A DNA stretch of 64,000 nt, from assembly GCA_034432755.1 (NCBI GenBank), contig DAOUBQ010000091.1, positions 4,605-68,604 on the forward strand, written 5' to 3'. Positions 34,654 to 43,031 of the stretch are shown piece by piece. The translations under genes were made by a program, and so were the position numbers. How positions within the stretch are numbered: the stretch's first letter is position 1; each line of letters opens with the position of its first letter. Under the pieces are notes generated by a model that searched no databases, was not told the origin of the DNA, and saw only the letters and a program-made list of their open reading frames with translations. Source of the stretch: UBA5195 sp034432755. GTDB taxonomy: Bacteria > Chloroflexota > Anaerolineae > Anaerolineales > Villigracilaceae.

Positions 34654-34956
34654 ATGGTGCCGGTCAGTTATTACCTTGTTCTTTCGGCCATTTTGTTTTC
34701 GTTGGGCACGCTGGGCGTCTTGATTCGGCGCAACGCCCTGGTGATTTTTATGTCCATCGAGTTGATGTTGAATGCCGCCAACCTGGCGTTTGTGGCCTTC
34801 ACCCGCGTCCACGAGACCTTTAGCGGCCAGATTTTCGTCTTTTTCGTCATGGCCGTTGCCGCCGCTGAAGTGGCGGTTGGCCTGGCGCTGGTGGTGGCGA
34901 TTTATCGTTCACGCCAAAGCGTGGATATTGACCAGATGAACAGTTTGAAGGGGTAG
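34654..34956 (+). CDS. nuoK: NADH-quinone oxidoreductase subunit K
   Basis: The 100-residue protein has three helices. NALVIFMSIELMLNAANLAF and VFFVMAVAAAEVAVGLAL contain the two glutamates of the proton path. Length and topology are standard. Downstream lies a 7-bp tandem array before nuoL. Confidence 0.96.
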   Translation: MVPVSYYLVLSAILFSLGTLGVLIRRNALVIFMSIELMLNAANLAFVAFTRVHETFSGQIFVFFVMAVAAAEVAVGLALVVAIYRSRQSVDIDQMNSLKG

Positions 34957-34957
34957 G

Positions 34958-35005
34958 CAGTGGTCAGTCATCAGATTCAGTTATCAGTCATCAGTCATCA
35001 GTGTT
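34958..35005. repeat. Tandem 7-bp (CAGTNNN) array between nuoK and nuoL
   Basis: Seven units, six of seven bases and one of six: CAGTGGT, CAGTCAT, CAGATT, CAGTTAT, CAGTCAT, CAGTCAT, CAGTGTT. It fills nearly the whole spacer between two operon genes. Confidence 0.87.
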
Positions 35006-35020
35006 TGGTGGACGGGAGTT

Positions 35021-37135
35021 ATGATGCTGTCGAGTGAAGTTAATCCTGTCATCGGATTTTTTGGCCTCGTCCCGTGGATTGTGTTTGCCCCGGTTGTTGG
35101 CCTGCTCCTCAACGCTTTCTTTGGCAAGCGGCTGGGCGAGCGGGGCGTAGGGCTGGTTGCCAGCCTGGCTTCGGGGGCAGCCTTTCTTGTTTCGGTGTTG
35201 CAAGCCGTTTCGCTGGCGCAGCACCCCGAAGGCGCAATTGTCAAATTGGGCGAGTGGATTCACATCGGCCAGTTATCTCTGGATTGGGCTTTCCGCGTGG
35301 ACACGCTCTCGGTCACGATGATGCTCGTCGTCAGCGGCGTTGGCACGCTGATTCACATCTACGCCATCGGCTACATGCACGAAGACGTGCGCTTCAAAAA
35401 CGACCCGGCCCGTTTCCCCCGCTTTTTTGTGTTTCTGAACCTGTTCATTGCCGCCATGATGATTCTGGTCAGCGGCGATAATTACCTGATGCTCTTTGTC
35501 GGCTGGGAGGGCGTCGGCCTGGCCTCCTTCCTGCTCATCGGCTTCTGGTACGATATGGATACGCTGGGGCGGCCCTCCTGGGCCAACTCCAACGCCGCCA
35601 AAAAAGCCTTCATCACCAACCGCGTCGGTGATTTTGGCTTCCTGATTGCGGGCTTTCTGATGTTCTGGTACCTCGGCTCGTTTCAGTTTGATGCCGTCTT
35701 TGCGGGCGCGCCCGGCCTGGCGAAACTCCACCCTGAAATCATCCTGTTGATGACCGTCTTTATGCTCATCGGTGTTGCGGGCAAATCGGCGCAAATTCCG
35801 CTTTACGTCTGGCTGCCCGATGCCATGGCCGGCCCCACCCCGGTTTCGGCGCTCATCCATGCCGCCACGATGGTCACGGCGGGCGTCTATCTCATCACCC
35901 GCTCGGCACCCATCTTCAGTCTTCTGCATGACTCGCAATACATCGTCGCCACGGTGGGCGCGGTCACGGCCCTGTTCGCCGCCACCATCGCTGTTGGGCA
36001 GTATGACATCAAAAAAGTGCTGGCCTACTCCACCATCAGCCAACTCGGCTTCATGGTGGCGGCGGTCGGCATGGGCGCGTATGTGGCCGGGATGTTCCAC
36101 CTGGTGACTCATGCCTTCTTTAAGGCTTTGCTCTTCCTCTCAGCCGGTTCGGTGATTTTGGGGCTGGAGCGCGGCCACCATCACGCCGCCCACCATCATG
36201 GACACGGCTCACACGCTGAGAACCATCACGAGGAGACATTCGACCCCGGCGACATGCGCAACATGGGCGGCCTGCGCAAACAGATGCCGGTCACCTTTTG
36301 GGTCTACATGATTGGCACGCTGGCCCTGGCGGGTATCTTTCCCTTTGCCGGGTTCTGGTCGAAGGATGAAATTTTGCTCGATGCTTCGCTGCACTTCCCG
36401 CACGTGTACTGGATTTTGACCGCCGCCGCCTTCCTGACCGCTTTCTACATGGGGCGTCAGGTTTGGATGGTGTTCTTTGGCAAAGCCCGCCACGAAGCCG
36501 CCGAACATGCCGAAGAATCGCCGCTCGTCATCACCGTTCCGCTGCTCATTCTGGCGGTGCTTTCGGCCCTGGGCGGATTGATCAACCTGCCTTTCAAGGG
36601 CTTCCACCAGTTTGGCCACTGGCTCGAACACACCCTGGGCGCGATAGAGTTCCCGCCCCTCGATTTTGGGGTGGCAGGCGTCTCGACCGTGCTGGCCCTG
36701 GGCGCGATTGCCTTCTCCTGGTTGCTCTACCAGCGCAAGCCGCTCGAAGGCGGTCAGCCCGACCCGCTGGCGAAACCGCTTGGCCCGGTCTTCATCGGCC
36801 TGGAGAACAAATGGTTTATTGACGAAGCCTATCAGTTCCTGTTCGTCCAGCCGTATCACGCACTGGCGGGTTTCCTGGCCCAAAAAGTGGACTGGGACTT
36901 CTGGCACGAGTGGTTTCATGATTCCATGCTCGTCAAGGGCTTTGTGGGCCTGGCACGCTTCCTGTCCGACCCGGTGGATTTGGGCCTGATAGACCGCGTT
37001 TCTTACTGGCTGAGCGATGCCATTCGCACCTCTGCCGAGAGCCTGCGCAAATTGCAAAATGGCTTTGTCCGCTCCTATGCGCTTTCGGTTGTCTTGGGTG
37101 TGGCGGCGATTTTGGGATATTTGTTGTTGAAATAA
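35021..37135 (+). CDS. nuoL: NADH-quinone oxidoreductase subunit L
   Basis: NuoL is the distal antiporter-like proton pump. The 704 residues show MHEDVRFKNDPARFPRFFVF, VGWEGVGLASFLLIGFWY, VWLPDAMAGPTPVSALIHAA and DIKKVLAYSTISQLGFM, with the channel Glu and Lys residues. A His-rich loop (residues about 385-408, GHHHAAHHHGHG then HAENHHEE) precedes FDPGDMRNMGGLRKQMP. The C-terminal lateral helix region is present. The ATG at 35021 follows GACGGGAGTT; an ATG one codon on is also possible. The stop lies at the edge of a tandem array. Confidence 0.95.
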   Translation: MMLSSEVNPVIGFFGLVPWIVFAPVVGLLLNAFFGKRLGERGVGLVASLASGAAFLVSVLQAVSLAQHPEGAIVKLGEWIHIGQLSLDWAFRVDTLSVTMMLVVSGVGTLIHIYAIGYMHEDVRFKNDPARFPRFFVFLNLFIAAMMILVSGDNYLMLFVGWEGVGLASFLLIGFWYDMDTLGRPSWANSNAAKKAFITNRVGDFGFLIAGFLMFWYLGSFQFDAVFAGAPGLAKLHPEIILLMTVFMLIGVAGKSAQIPLYVWLPDAMAGPTPVSALIHAATMVTAGVYLITRSAPIFSLLHDSQYIVATVGAVTALFAATIAVGQYDIKKVLAYSTISQLGFMVAAVGMGAYVAGMFHLVTHAFFKALLFLSAGSVILGLERGHHHAAHHHGHGSHAENHHEETFDPGDMRNMGGLRKQMPVTFWVYMIGTLALAGIFPFAGFWSKDEILLDASLHFPHVYWILTAAAFLTAFYMGRQVWMVFFGKARHEAAEHAEESPLVITVPLLILAVLSALGGLINLPFKGFHQFGHWLEHTLGAIEFPPLDFGVAGVSTVLALGAIAFSWLLYQRKPLEGGQPDPLAKPLGPVFIGLENKWFIDEAYQFLFVQPYHALAGFLAQKVDWDFWHEWFHDSMLVKGFVGLARFLSDPVDLGLIDRVSYWLSDAIRTSAESLRKLQNGFVRSYALSVVLGVAAILGYLLLK

Positions 37136-37169
37136 CTGAACACTGATTACTGTTCACTGATTACTGAAC
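37135..37169. repeat. Tandem 7-bp (ACTGNNN) array between nuoL and nuoM
   Basis: Five heptamers with mirror-like order: ACTGAAC, ACTGATT, ACTGTTC, ACTGATT, ACTGAAC. It begins in the last base of the nuoL stop. Confidence 0.9.
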
Positions 37170-37189
37170 GCCGACCGAGGTATCTTTCC

Positions 37190-38731
37190 ATGAACTTCCT
37201 TCTCGAACCCCTTTCCATTGTGACTTTCTTCCCGCTGTTGGGCGTGCTGGCGCTTCTGTTTCTCAAATCGGAGCAAAAAGCTGCCCTGCGCTGGACAGCC
37301 CTGGTCACTTCGCTCGTGACGTTTCTGATTTCGCTATGGGCTTTCTTCTTCAGCGGCCTGTACAATCCGGCCAGCGGCGGCCTGCAGCTGGTTGCCAAAT
37401 ACGACTGGATTAACGTCGCCGGCTGGGACATCCGCTACTATCTGGCGGCGGATGGCCTTTCCATCCTGCTCATCCTGCTGACGACCTTCCTGACCCCAAT
37501 TGCCATCCTCTCCACCTGGACGGCGGTCGAAGATCGCGTCAAAGACTTCATGCTCTTCTTCCTGCTGCTCGAAGTCGGCATGACGGGCGTGTTCGTCGCC
37601 CAAGATTTGTTCCTGTTCTACATTTTTTGGGAATTTACCCTCGTGCCGATGTATTTCCTGATTGGCATGTGGGGCGGCCCCAACCGGCTCTATGCGGCGG
37701 TCAAGTTCTTCCTCTACACAATGGCTGGTTCGATTTTGATGCTGCTTGCCATCCTGTGGCTGGGAATCAACGGCGGCACCTTCTCTGTGCCTGATTTGGT
37801 CGCCCAGGGGGACATTCCGGCGGATGTCCAGATGTGGCTCTTCATTGCCTTTGCCGCTGCCTTCGCCATCAAAGTCCCCATGTGGCCGCTGCACTCCTGG
37901 CTGCCCGATGCGCACGTCGAAGCGCCGACGGCTGGCTCGGTCATCCTGGCGGGCGTCCTGCTCAAAATGGGCACCTACGGCTTCTTACGCTTCAACCTGC
38001 CGCTCTTCCCCGAAGCCAGCGTGCAGGCTGCGCCGGTGATTGGCTGGCTGGCAGTCATTGGCATTCTCTACGGCGCGGCGGTCTCCTTCGCGCAAAAAGA
38101 TGTCAAAAAACTGGTTGCCTACTCCTCGGTCAGCCATCTCGGTTTCGTCATGCTCGGCATGTTTGCGCTCAACGCCCAGGGCGTGGCCGGCGCCATTTTG
38201 CAAATGGTTAATCACGGCCTCAGTACGGGCGCGCTGTTCTTGCTGGTCGGCATGATTTATGAACAGACCCACACCCGCGAAATCAAATTGTATGGCGGAT
38301 TGTGGAAAATCACCCCCATTTTCGGCACACTCATGCTGATTGTCTCGCTCTCGTCCATGGGCCTGCCTGGTCTGAACGGCTTTGTGGGCGAATTCACCAT
38401 CCTACTCGGCGCGTTTGGAGCGGGAATGCCGGGCAGCGTGTTTGCCGGGGCGGGCGGTTTCTGGCTGGCTGGCCTCGCCGCAATCGGCGTCATCCTGGCT
38501 GCCATTTACATCCTTTATATGTTCCAGAAAATGTTCCTCGGCCCGGCCGGTGAGATTACCCGCCATCATGCGCTTAAAGACTTGAACTGGCGCGAAATTC
38601 TCACCCTGTTGCCGATTTTGGTCTTCATTTTTTGGATTGGCCTCTACCCCAAGCCATTCTTCGACCTGATGATGCCCGCCATTGAGAACCTGCTCGTGCC
38701 GTTTCAGACTCTTCTGATAGCAGCCCATTGA
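37190..38731 (+). CDS. nuoM: NADH-quinone oxidoreductase subunit M
   Basis: The 513-residue antiporter-like proton pump has about fourteen helices. FYIFWEFTLVPMYFLIGMWG carries the key Glu, KVPMWPLHSWLPDAHVEAPT and KKLVAYSSVSHLGFVMLGMF complete the channel. GLPGLNGFVGEFTIL is the usual C-terminal landmark. It begins 20 bases after the repeat, with GAGG seven bases before ATG. The stop is followed by a palindromic repeat before nuoN. Confidence 0.96.
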   Translation: MNFLLEPLSIVTFFPLLGVLALLFLKSEQKAALRWTALVTSLVTFLISLWAFFFSGLYNPASGGLQLVAKYDWINVAGWDIRYYLAADGLSILLILLTTFLTPIAILSTWTAVEDRVKDFMLFFLLLEVGMTGVFVAQDLFLFYIFWEFTLVPMYFLIGMWGGPNRLYAAVKFFLYTMAGSILMLLAILWLGINGGTFSVPDLVAQGDIPADVQMWLFIAFAAAFAIKVPMWPLHSWLPDAHVEAPTAGSVILAGVLLKMGTYGFLRFNLPLFPEASVQAAPVIGWLAVIGILYGAAVSFAQKDVKKLVAYSSVSHLGFVMLGMFALNAQGVAGAILQMVNHGLSTGALFLLVGMIYEQTHTREIKLYGGLWKITPIFGTLMLIVSLSSMGLPGLNGFVGEFTILLGAFGAGMPGSVFAGAGGFWLAGLAAIGVILAAIYILYMFQKMFLGPAGEITRHHALKDLNWREILTLLPILVFIFWIGLYPKPFFDLMMPAIENLLVPFQTLLIAAH

Positions 38732-38735
38732 AATT

Positions 38736-38771
38736 CCCTCACCCCGGCCCTCTCCCGAATCGAGAGGAGGG
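38736..38771. repeat. CCCTCACC/GGTGAGGG palindromic element between nuoM and nuoN
   Basis: CCCTCACCCCGGCCCTCTCC and CGAGAGGAGGG form the shorter, intergenic member of the family. Its end also supplies the GAGGAGGG that may act as the nuoN ribosome-binding site. Confidence 0.7.
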
Positions 38772-38783
38772 AAGCATGAACTT

Positions 38784-40232
38784 ATGACCCAAACCGACTT
38801 CTCCACCATCCTCCCCGTCACCATCCTGACGGCCTGGGCCAGCCTGTTGCTCCTGGCGGACTTGTTCTTGCCGCGCGAACGAAAAGGTTCGACAGCCCTG
38901 CTGGCCGCCCTGGGCCTGGCCTTGACTTTGGGCGTCACTCTGGCACAAAGCGGGCAGGAATTTGCCCCCGGCTTTGGCAGCATGGTTGTGCGGGATGGCT
39001 TTTCCTCTTTCTTAAACGTCCTCTTTTTGCTCACTGGCCTGCTGGGGATTGCTGTTTCGCATGGGTATAACCGCCGCATGGGGATTGAGCGTGGCGAATA
39101 CTATCCCCTGATGTTATTCAGCGTGGTCGGCATGATGCTGATGGCGCAGGCCACCGACTTGATTGTGGTCTTCCTGGCGCTGGAGCTGCTTTCCTTCCCG
39201 CTGTACGTCATGGCAGCGTTTGCCTATCCAAAGCCCCAATCGGAGGAAGCCGGTCTCAAATACTTTCTACTCGGCGCGTTTTCGAGCGGGTTCGTAGTCT
39301 ATGGCATTGCCCTGACCTTTGGTGCGACCGGTTCCACCGACCTGGCTTACATCCTGGCTTCCGTTTCGACGGGTGCTGCTAGCCTGCCGCTCCTGACCGC
39401 CGGGGCCGGCCTCATCCTGGTCGGGTTCGCCTTCAAAGTTGCCGCCGTCCCCTTCCACATGTGGACTCCCGATGTTTATCAGGGCGCGCCCACTTCGGTG
39501 ACCGCGTTCATGGCGGCGGGCGCTAAAACCGCCGGGTTTGCCGCTCTGCTGCGCATTTTTGGCATGGCTTTTCCGGCGCTCGCGGCAGACCTGGCCCCGG
39601 TGATGGCGATTCTCGCCGCGCTGACCATGATTCTCGGCAACGTCGTCGCCCTCGCCCAGACCGATATTAAGCGGATGCTGGCCTATTCCAGCATTGCCCA
39701 GGCCGGGTATATCCTGATGGCCTTTGCCCCCTTCGTTGATGAATCGGCCCGAACGATGGCTCTGGCGGGCGGCTTGTTCTACCTCGTTGCCTACACCCTG
39801 GCTTCCTTTGGCTCATGGGGCGTGGTGATTGCGCTGGAGCGGGCAGAAGACAAAGGCCTGCAAATTTCTGATTACAATGGCTTGGGACGCAAACACCCGT
39901 TGTTGGGTGCTGCCATGGCCGTTTTCATGCTCTCGCTCATTGGCCTGCCCCCCACCCTGGGGTTGGTTGGAAAAATCTACCTGTTCCGCGCCGTCATCGA
40001 GGGCGGGTTGGCTTGGCTGGCAGTGATCGGCGCGCTGACCTCGGTGATTTCAGCCTTCTACTACTTGCGGATTGTCGTCAACATGTTCATGCGCGAGGGT
40101 CAGCCACAGGTAGAGCGCGAATGGTGGCTGGAATTCGCCATCGGCCTGACGGCAATTGTGACGGTTATCCTCAGCCTGTATCCGTTCCCGCTCTTCGATT
40201 GGGCCGCCCAGGCGGTCATGAAATTGTTTTAG
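38784..40232 (+). CDS. nuoN: NADH-quinone oxidoreductase subunit N
   Basis: The 482-residue third antiporter-like subunit shows LIVVFLALELLSFPLYVMAA, KVAAVPFHMWTPDVYQGAPT and DIKRMLAYSSIAQAGYILMA, with the Glu and Lys residues of the pump. It ends the nuo operon: a palindrome and a strong terminator follow. A minimal ATGAACTTATGA frame directly upstream ends in its start codon and could couple translation, but is only three codons long. Confidence 0.96.
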   Translation: MTQTDFSTILPVTILTAWASLLLLADLFLPRERKGSTALLAALGLALTLGVTLAQSGQEFAPGFGSMVVRDGFSSFLNVLFLLTGLLGIAVSHGYNRRMGIERGEYYPLMLFSVVGMMLMAQATDLIVVFLALELLSFPLYVMAAFAYPKPQSEEAGLKYFLLGAFSSGFVVYGIALTFGATGSTDLAYILASVSTGAASLPLLTAGAGLILVGFAFKVAAVPFHMWTPDVYQGAPTSVTAFMAAGAKTAGFAALLRIFGMAFPALAADLAPVMAILAALTMILGNVVALAQTDIKRMLAYSSIAQAGYILMAFAPFVDESARTMALAGGLFYLVAYTLASFGSWGVVIALERAEDKGLQISDYNGLGRKHPLLGAAMAVFMLSLIGLPPTLGLVGKIYLFRAVIEGGLAWLAVIGALTSVISAFYYLRIVVNMFMREGQPQVEREWWLEFAIGLTAIVTVILSLYPFPLFDWAAQAVMKLF

Positions 40233-40233
40233 C

Positions 40234-40260
40234 GTAGCGCAAGATATTATCTTGCGTTAC
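40234..40260. repeat. GCAAGATA palindrome after nuoN
   Basis: GTAGCGCAAGATA, a T, and TATCTTGCGTTAC form a 13-bp inverted repeat with one mismatch. It resembles the 17047 palindrome and the ends of the MITE-like elements at 40701 and 49380. Confidence 0.7.
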
Positions 40261-40265
40261 AAACG

Positions 40266-40293
40266 AAAGACCCCTTTACTGGGGTCTTTTTCA
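40266..40293 (+). terminator. Rho-independent terminator of the nuo operon
   Basis: A nine-base stem AAAGACCCC / GGGGTCTTT with a six-base loop is followed by TT. The A-rich upstream side also gives U-rich RNA on the minus strand, so it may serve the converging gene too. Confidence 0.85.
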
Positions 40294-40581
40294 TTCCTCT
40301 ATCAATCTGGAAAACCCGTTGTATGGCACGAGCGGAATGACCTCAAAGGCAATCAGCCCGGCCTGCACCAGCGGCAAGGTTTGCAAGACATCGCGCGCCT
40401 CATGCGCGTCGGCGCATTCGAGGATAAGAACCGCCTCGCGTTTTTCGGCGCGAAAGTAAATCTCGCGGATGATACCGGTCTGGGTCAATTCCAACATCCG
40501 CCGGGCCTCAGCAGATAGATACGCCTCCATCAAATCTGGGTCAGCGGACGGTGATTCGTATTCCAGGGCAAGGATTTTCAT
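40291..40581 (-). CDS. YciI-like / muconolactone isomerase-like small protein
   Basis: The 96-residue protein has a ferredoxin-like alpha-beta pattern: MKILALEYESPSADPDLMEA, then EIYFRAEKREAVLILECADA and PLVQAGLIAFEVIPLVPY. Proteins of this dimeric alpha-beta barrel type include YciI and muconolactone isomerase, but no catalytic His is evident, so I give no function. It converges on the nuo operon and shares its terminator region. Confidence 0.65.
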   Translation of the reverse strand: MKILALEYESPSADPDLMEAYLSAEARRMLELTQTGIIREIYFRAEKREAVLILECADAHEARDVLQTLPLVQAGLIAFEVIPLVPYNGFSRLIEE

Positions 40582-40905
40582 AGCAATTAAGGACGGATAC
40601 TACGCGGCTTTTTGTAGTGCAACATTTTGCAGTGTTCTAAATTATTCCGACAATCTAGATATGGGTATCCGTGCCGCGACACATCGTCTCCGAATGGGGG
40701 TTCATGTCGCCCCCCGTATGTTGGACACAAGCGCCAAAGGCAAGATACCCTTCGACAGGCTCAGGGCAAGAATCTCGCGCTACCGGGTAAGATGAGTTAA
40801 TTATACTCACAACTCTCGCGTGCCGTGTTCTTTTGCGCAGTGTGTCCAAAGTCACAGACCAGGCCGCAGCGTTGGGCTAAAATTTGTCCGAAAGGATAAA
40901 AACCT
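40582..40905. other. 324-base spacer with a MITE-like copy and a promoter-like box
   Basis: No convincing gene is found. The spacer contains the repeat element at 40701-40783 and TAAAAT at about 40877 followed by GAAAGGATAAAAACCT, which probably serve the cupin gene. A plus-strand frame through the region is composed of repeat sequence. Confidence 0.6.
40701..40783. mobile_element. MITE-like element with nested 23-bp insertion
   Basis: The segment from TTCATGTCGCCCCCCG to GCGCCAAAGGCAAGATA is the reverse-complement partner of the element at 49380. Near its end it is interrupted by CCCTTCGACAGGCTCAGGG plus four bases (40748-40770) and then continues with the terminal AATCTCGCGCTAC. GGCAAGA flanks the insert on both sides, like a target duplication. 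The inserted motif is the kind that encodes PEPVEG peptides when in frame. Confidence 0.65.
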
Positions 40906-41229
40906 ATGTCCACCGCTCCTAAATCCCAAAAATTATCCGTGCTTGACCTGGTTTCTTACCAGGAAGGTTCTGTTGTCAGCCGCCAGATAACCAAAGCCCA
41001 AGCCGGGAACGTGACCCTGTTTGCCTTCGATGCCGGGCAGGAACTCAGCGAACACACTGCCCCCTACGACGCACTCGTTCATATCCTTGAGGGCCAAGCC
41101 GAAATTCGCATTTCTGGGCAGCCTTATTGGCTTTCAGCGGGCGAAGCCATCATCATGCCTGCCAACGAGCCGCACGCCCTGCGCGCCACCCAGCGCTTCA
41201 AAATGCTGTTGACGATGATTCGCGCTTAA
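40906..41229 (+). CDS. Single-domain cupin protein
   Basis: The 107-residue cupin has motif 1 in HTAPYDALVHILEGQAEIRI and motif 2 in PANEPHALRATQRF, with His in motif 1 and His in motif 2 as possible metal ligands. A glutamate in the first motif is replaced in this copy, so metal binding is uncertain. Many such proteins bind small metabolites or stabilise quercetin-like substrates. GAAAGGATAAAAACCT precedes the ATG. The gene is alone, with no operon partner. Confidence 0.8.
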   Translation: MSTAPKSQKLSVLDLVSYQEGSVVSRQITKAQAGNVTLFAFDAGQELSEHTAPYDALVHILEGQAEIRISGQPYWLSAGEAIIMPANEPHALRATQRFKMLLTMIRA

Positions 41230-41324
41230 ACAACCAGCACAGCACATTTGGGGCAAAAAGAAGCGAAGCAGCCGGTAAGTTCAGAGCGGCCGCTTCGCTT
41301 CTTAATGCTGAAAACTGAAACACT

Positions 41325-42026
41325 TCAGGCGGTCAGATGATGTTTCGGCTTGGACCTGAATACTTGTCTGATAAGTTGCCGAAGCACCCTGTACCGGCGC
41401 GTTAGGAACAGTGCCATCATCAGGATGACGAGCAGGTAATACACATCGTAACTCTCCAAACCAGGCCGATTAATACCAATGAAAACATAGTGATATACAG
41501 CAATCATCAGGTGAGCGCCAACCGCAATCAGCAAGATGATGGCATGTGGCCTCAGGGAAAATTGCTCCACCAGCAGGGAGAGCGTTACCAGCAAGAGGAA
41601 ACCCGCCAATAGAACCAGAAAATTTGTATTTCTAGGCAACATGCTTTCTTCCCCATTCTCTGGAAAAATGAAAATTTTATAAATCGCCCGGAAATACACC
41701 AACAGGACACCGCCTAACACGCCAAATGTATAGACCTTCACGACAGTGGGCATCACCAGGTTGTACAAGGCGCGAATGCTGAAGAGCGAAACCACCCATC
41801 CCGCCAGGTAGGTAAACCCTAGTATCAGCAGAGGGGCCTCGATGACAAGGCGGTTGTTTTCCGTGTCGGTCAGGAAGCGGTAGGCCAGGTAAGCCCCGCC
41901 GATGAGGGCCACCGTCAACAGCATCCAACCAAACGCCATCACGATGGTGCTGCTCATGCTCTGCCGCGTCTGACGAATGACCCGTTCGGCTTCTTCGTCA
42001 ATGAAAGGGGGTGTTTTTCCGCTCAT
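41325..42026 (-). CDS. Hypothetical six-helix membrane protein
   Basis: The 233-residue protein has six predicted helices, such as VMAFGWMLLTVALIGGAYLA and NFLVLLAGFLLLVTLSLLV, with short loops and a basic C-terminus (FRSKPKHHLTA). A short N-terminal cytoplasmic helix (EEAERVIRQTRQSM) precedes helix 1. No family is recognised. Start: ATGATG at 42029/42026 directly follows GGAGG; the second ATG has the better spacing. A TTG at 42053 is an unlikely alternative. Confidence 0.65.
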   Translation of the reverse strand: MSGKTPPFIDEEAERVIRQTRQSMSSTIVMAFGWMLLTVALIGGAYLAYRFLTDTENNRLVIEAPLLILGFTYLAGWVVSLFSIRALYNLVMPTVVKVYTFGVLGGVLLVYFRAIYKIFIFPENGEESMLPRNTNFLVLLAGFLLLVTLSLLVEQFSLRPHAIILLIAVGAHLMIAVYHYVFIGINRPGLESYDVYYLLVILMMALFLTRRYRVLRQLIRQVFRSKPKHHLTA

Positions 42027-42133
42027 CATTCCTCCAGGGACGGAAAATTGCAATCCAGTTGCAATGATTTTACCACTCCTATAGAGATGAAAACACAGGC
42101 ACTTCGTTCCTTCATTCCCATCACATCATTTTT

Positions 42134-42160
42134 TTGCCTGCCGGTTGGGCATGATATAAT
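42134..42160 (+). promoter_or_regulatory. Promoter of the LysM protein gene, nearly leaderless
   Basis: TTGCCT and TATAAT are separated by 15 bases. The -10 box ends nine bases before ATG 42170, so transcription probably starts within a few bases of the start codon. Confidence 0.55.
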
Positions 42161-42169
42161 TTTTTTGCT

Positions 42170-42979
42170 ATGAAACGACCTCTAGTTTTTGCCACCCTTT
42201 TGCTCACCATTTTGTTCCTTGCCAGTTATTCCTTCACTGCGCAGGCCTCCGCGCCCGCCCAGGGAAGCGCATTTTCTACCCCCACCCCCCTGCCCGATGG
42301 CCGCATTATCTACATCGTCCAACCTGGTGACAGTTGTTTTCGTATTTCTGCGCTCAGCGGTATTCCTATAGAGCAGCTGCGTTCCCTCAACCGACTTGGC
42401 GAAGACTGCGCCCTGCGCGAAGGTCAAGAATTGCTGCTTGGCATTGGCGGGCCCTCTGGCGCTACGCCAACCCCCGAAGCGCAGGCAACCCCAACGCTTG
42501 AGGTCTTGCCCACTGCAACTCAGCCGCCAGGCCAGGCTCGCGTTTGCGTGGTACTGTATGACGACATCAACGGTGACGCCCTGCGCCAGGATACTGAACC
42601 CCTGCTGGCCGGCGGCGCGTTGAGCATCAGCGGCGCATCGGGTCAATTCTCGCAAACAACCACCACCCCAGGTGGCACAGACACGCTGTGCTTCGAGAAC
42701 GTGCCTCAAGGCACATACAACATCTCCATTGCCCCGCCCGAAAATTACAATCCCACTACCCAACTCAACTATGCCCTCTCCATCAATGCCGGCGAACAGG
42801 TCGAAATCATTTTTGGCGCGCAGCAGGCCATTACCGAATTGCCCGCTGACCCCGGCGAAACCCGAGGCGGCCCCGGCAGCCTGCTCGGCATCTTGGGCCT
42901 CGGTTTTGTGCTGGCCGGTTTGGGCCTGGGCATCTTTGCCTGGCGATTTTACGGGCGCAAACCCATGTATCACAAGTAG
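42170..42979 (+). CDS. Exported LysM protein with CnaB/SdrD-like domain and C-terminal anchor
   Basis: A signal peptide (residues 1-26) leads to a LysM motif (IIYIVQPGDSCFRISALSGI to CALREGQELLLGIGG, residues about 45-95), then a Thr/Pro linker, a beta-sandwich domain typical of SdrD_B or CnaB modules (VCVVLYDDINGDALRQDTEP, PQGTYNISI), and a final helix (GSLLGILGLGFVLAGLGLGI) with a basic tail. It should bind peptidoglycan or glycan strands and stay attached to the membrane. The gene is followed by a strong terminator. Confidence 0.8.
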   Translation: MKRPLVFATLLLTILFLASYSFTAQASAPAQGSAFSTPTPLPDGRIIYIVQPGDSCFRISALSGIPIEQLRSLNRLGEDCALREGQELLLGIGGPSGATPTPEAQATPTLEVLPTATQPPGQARVCVVLYDDINGDALRQDTEPLLAGGALSISGASGQFSQTTTTPGGTDTLCFENVPQGTYNISIAPPENYNPTTQLNYALSINAGEQVEIIFGAQQAITELPADPGETRGGPGSLLGILGLGFVLAGLGLGIFAWRFYGRKPMYHK

Positions 42980-42985
42980 CCTATC

Positions 42986-43022
42986 AACGTCCCGAAAGTG
43001 AAGGAACTTTCGGGACGTTTTT
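42986..43022 (+). terminator. Rho-independent terminator after the LysM gene
   Basis: A 14-bp perfect stem, AACGTCCCGAAAGT / ACTTTCGGGACGTT, with a six-base loop and TTT. The stem core CGTCCCGAAAG recurs at 51552. Confidence 0.92.
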
Positions 43023-43031
43023 AATAACTTG

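Noticed and set aside
40469..40795. Plus-strand frame of 108 codons in the spacer after the YciI-like gene
   Set aside because: It overlaps the YciI-like gene in antisense and then reads repeat DNA; no start signal or protein-like conservation is seen.
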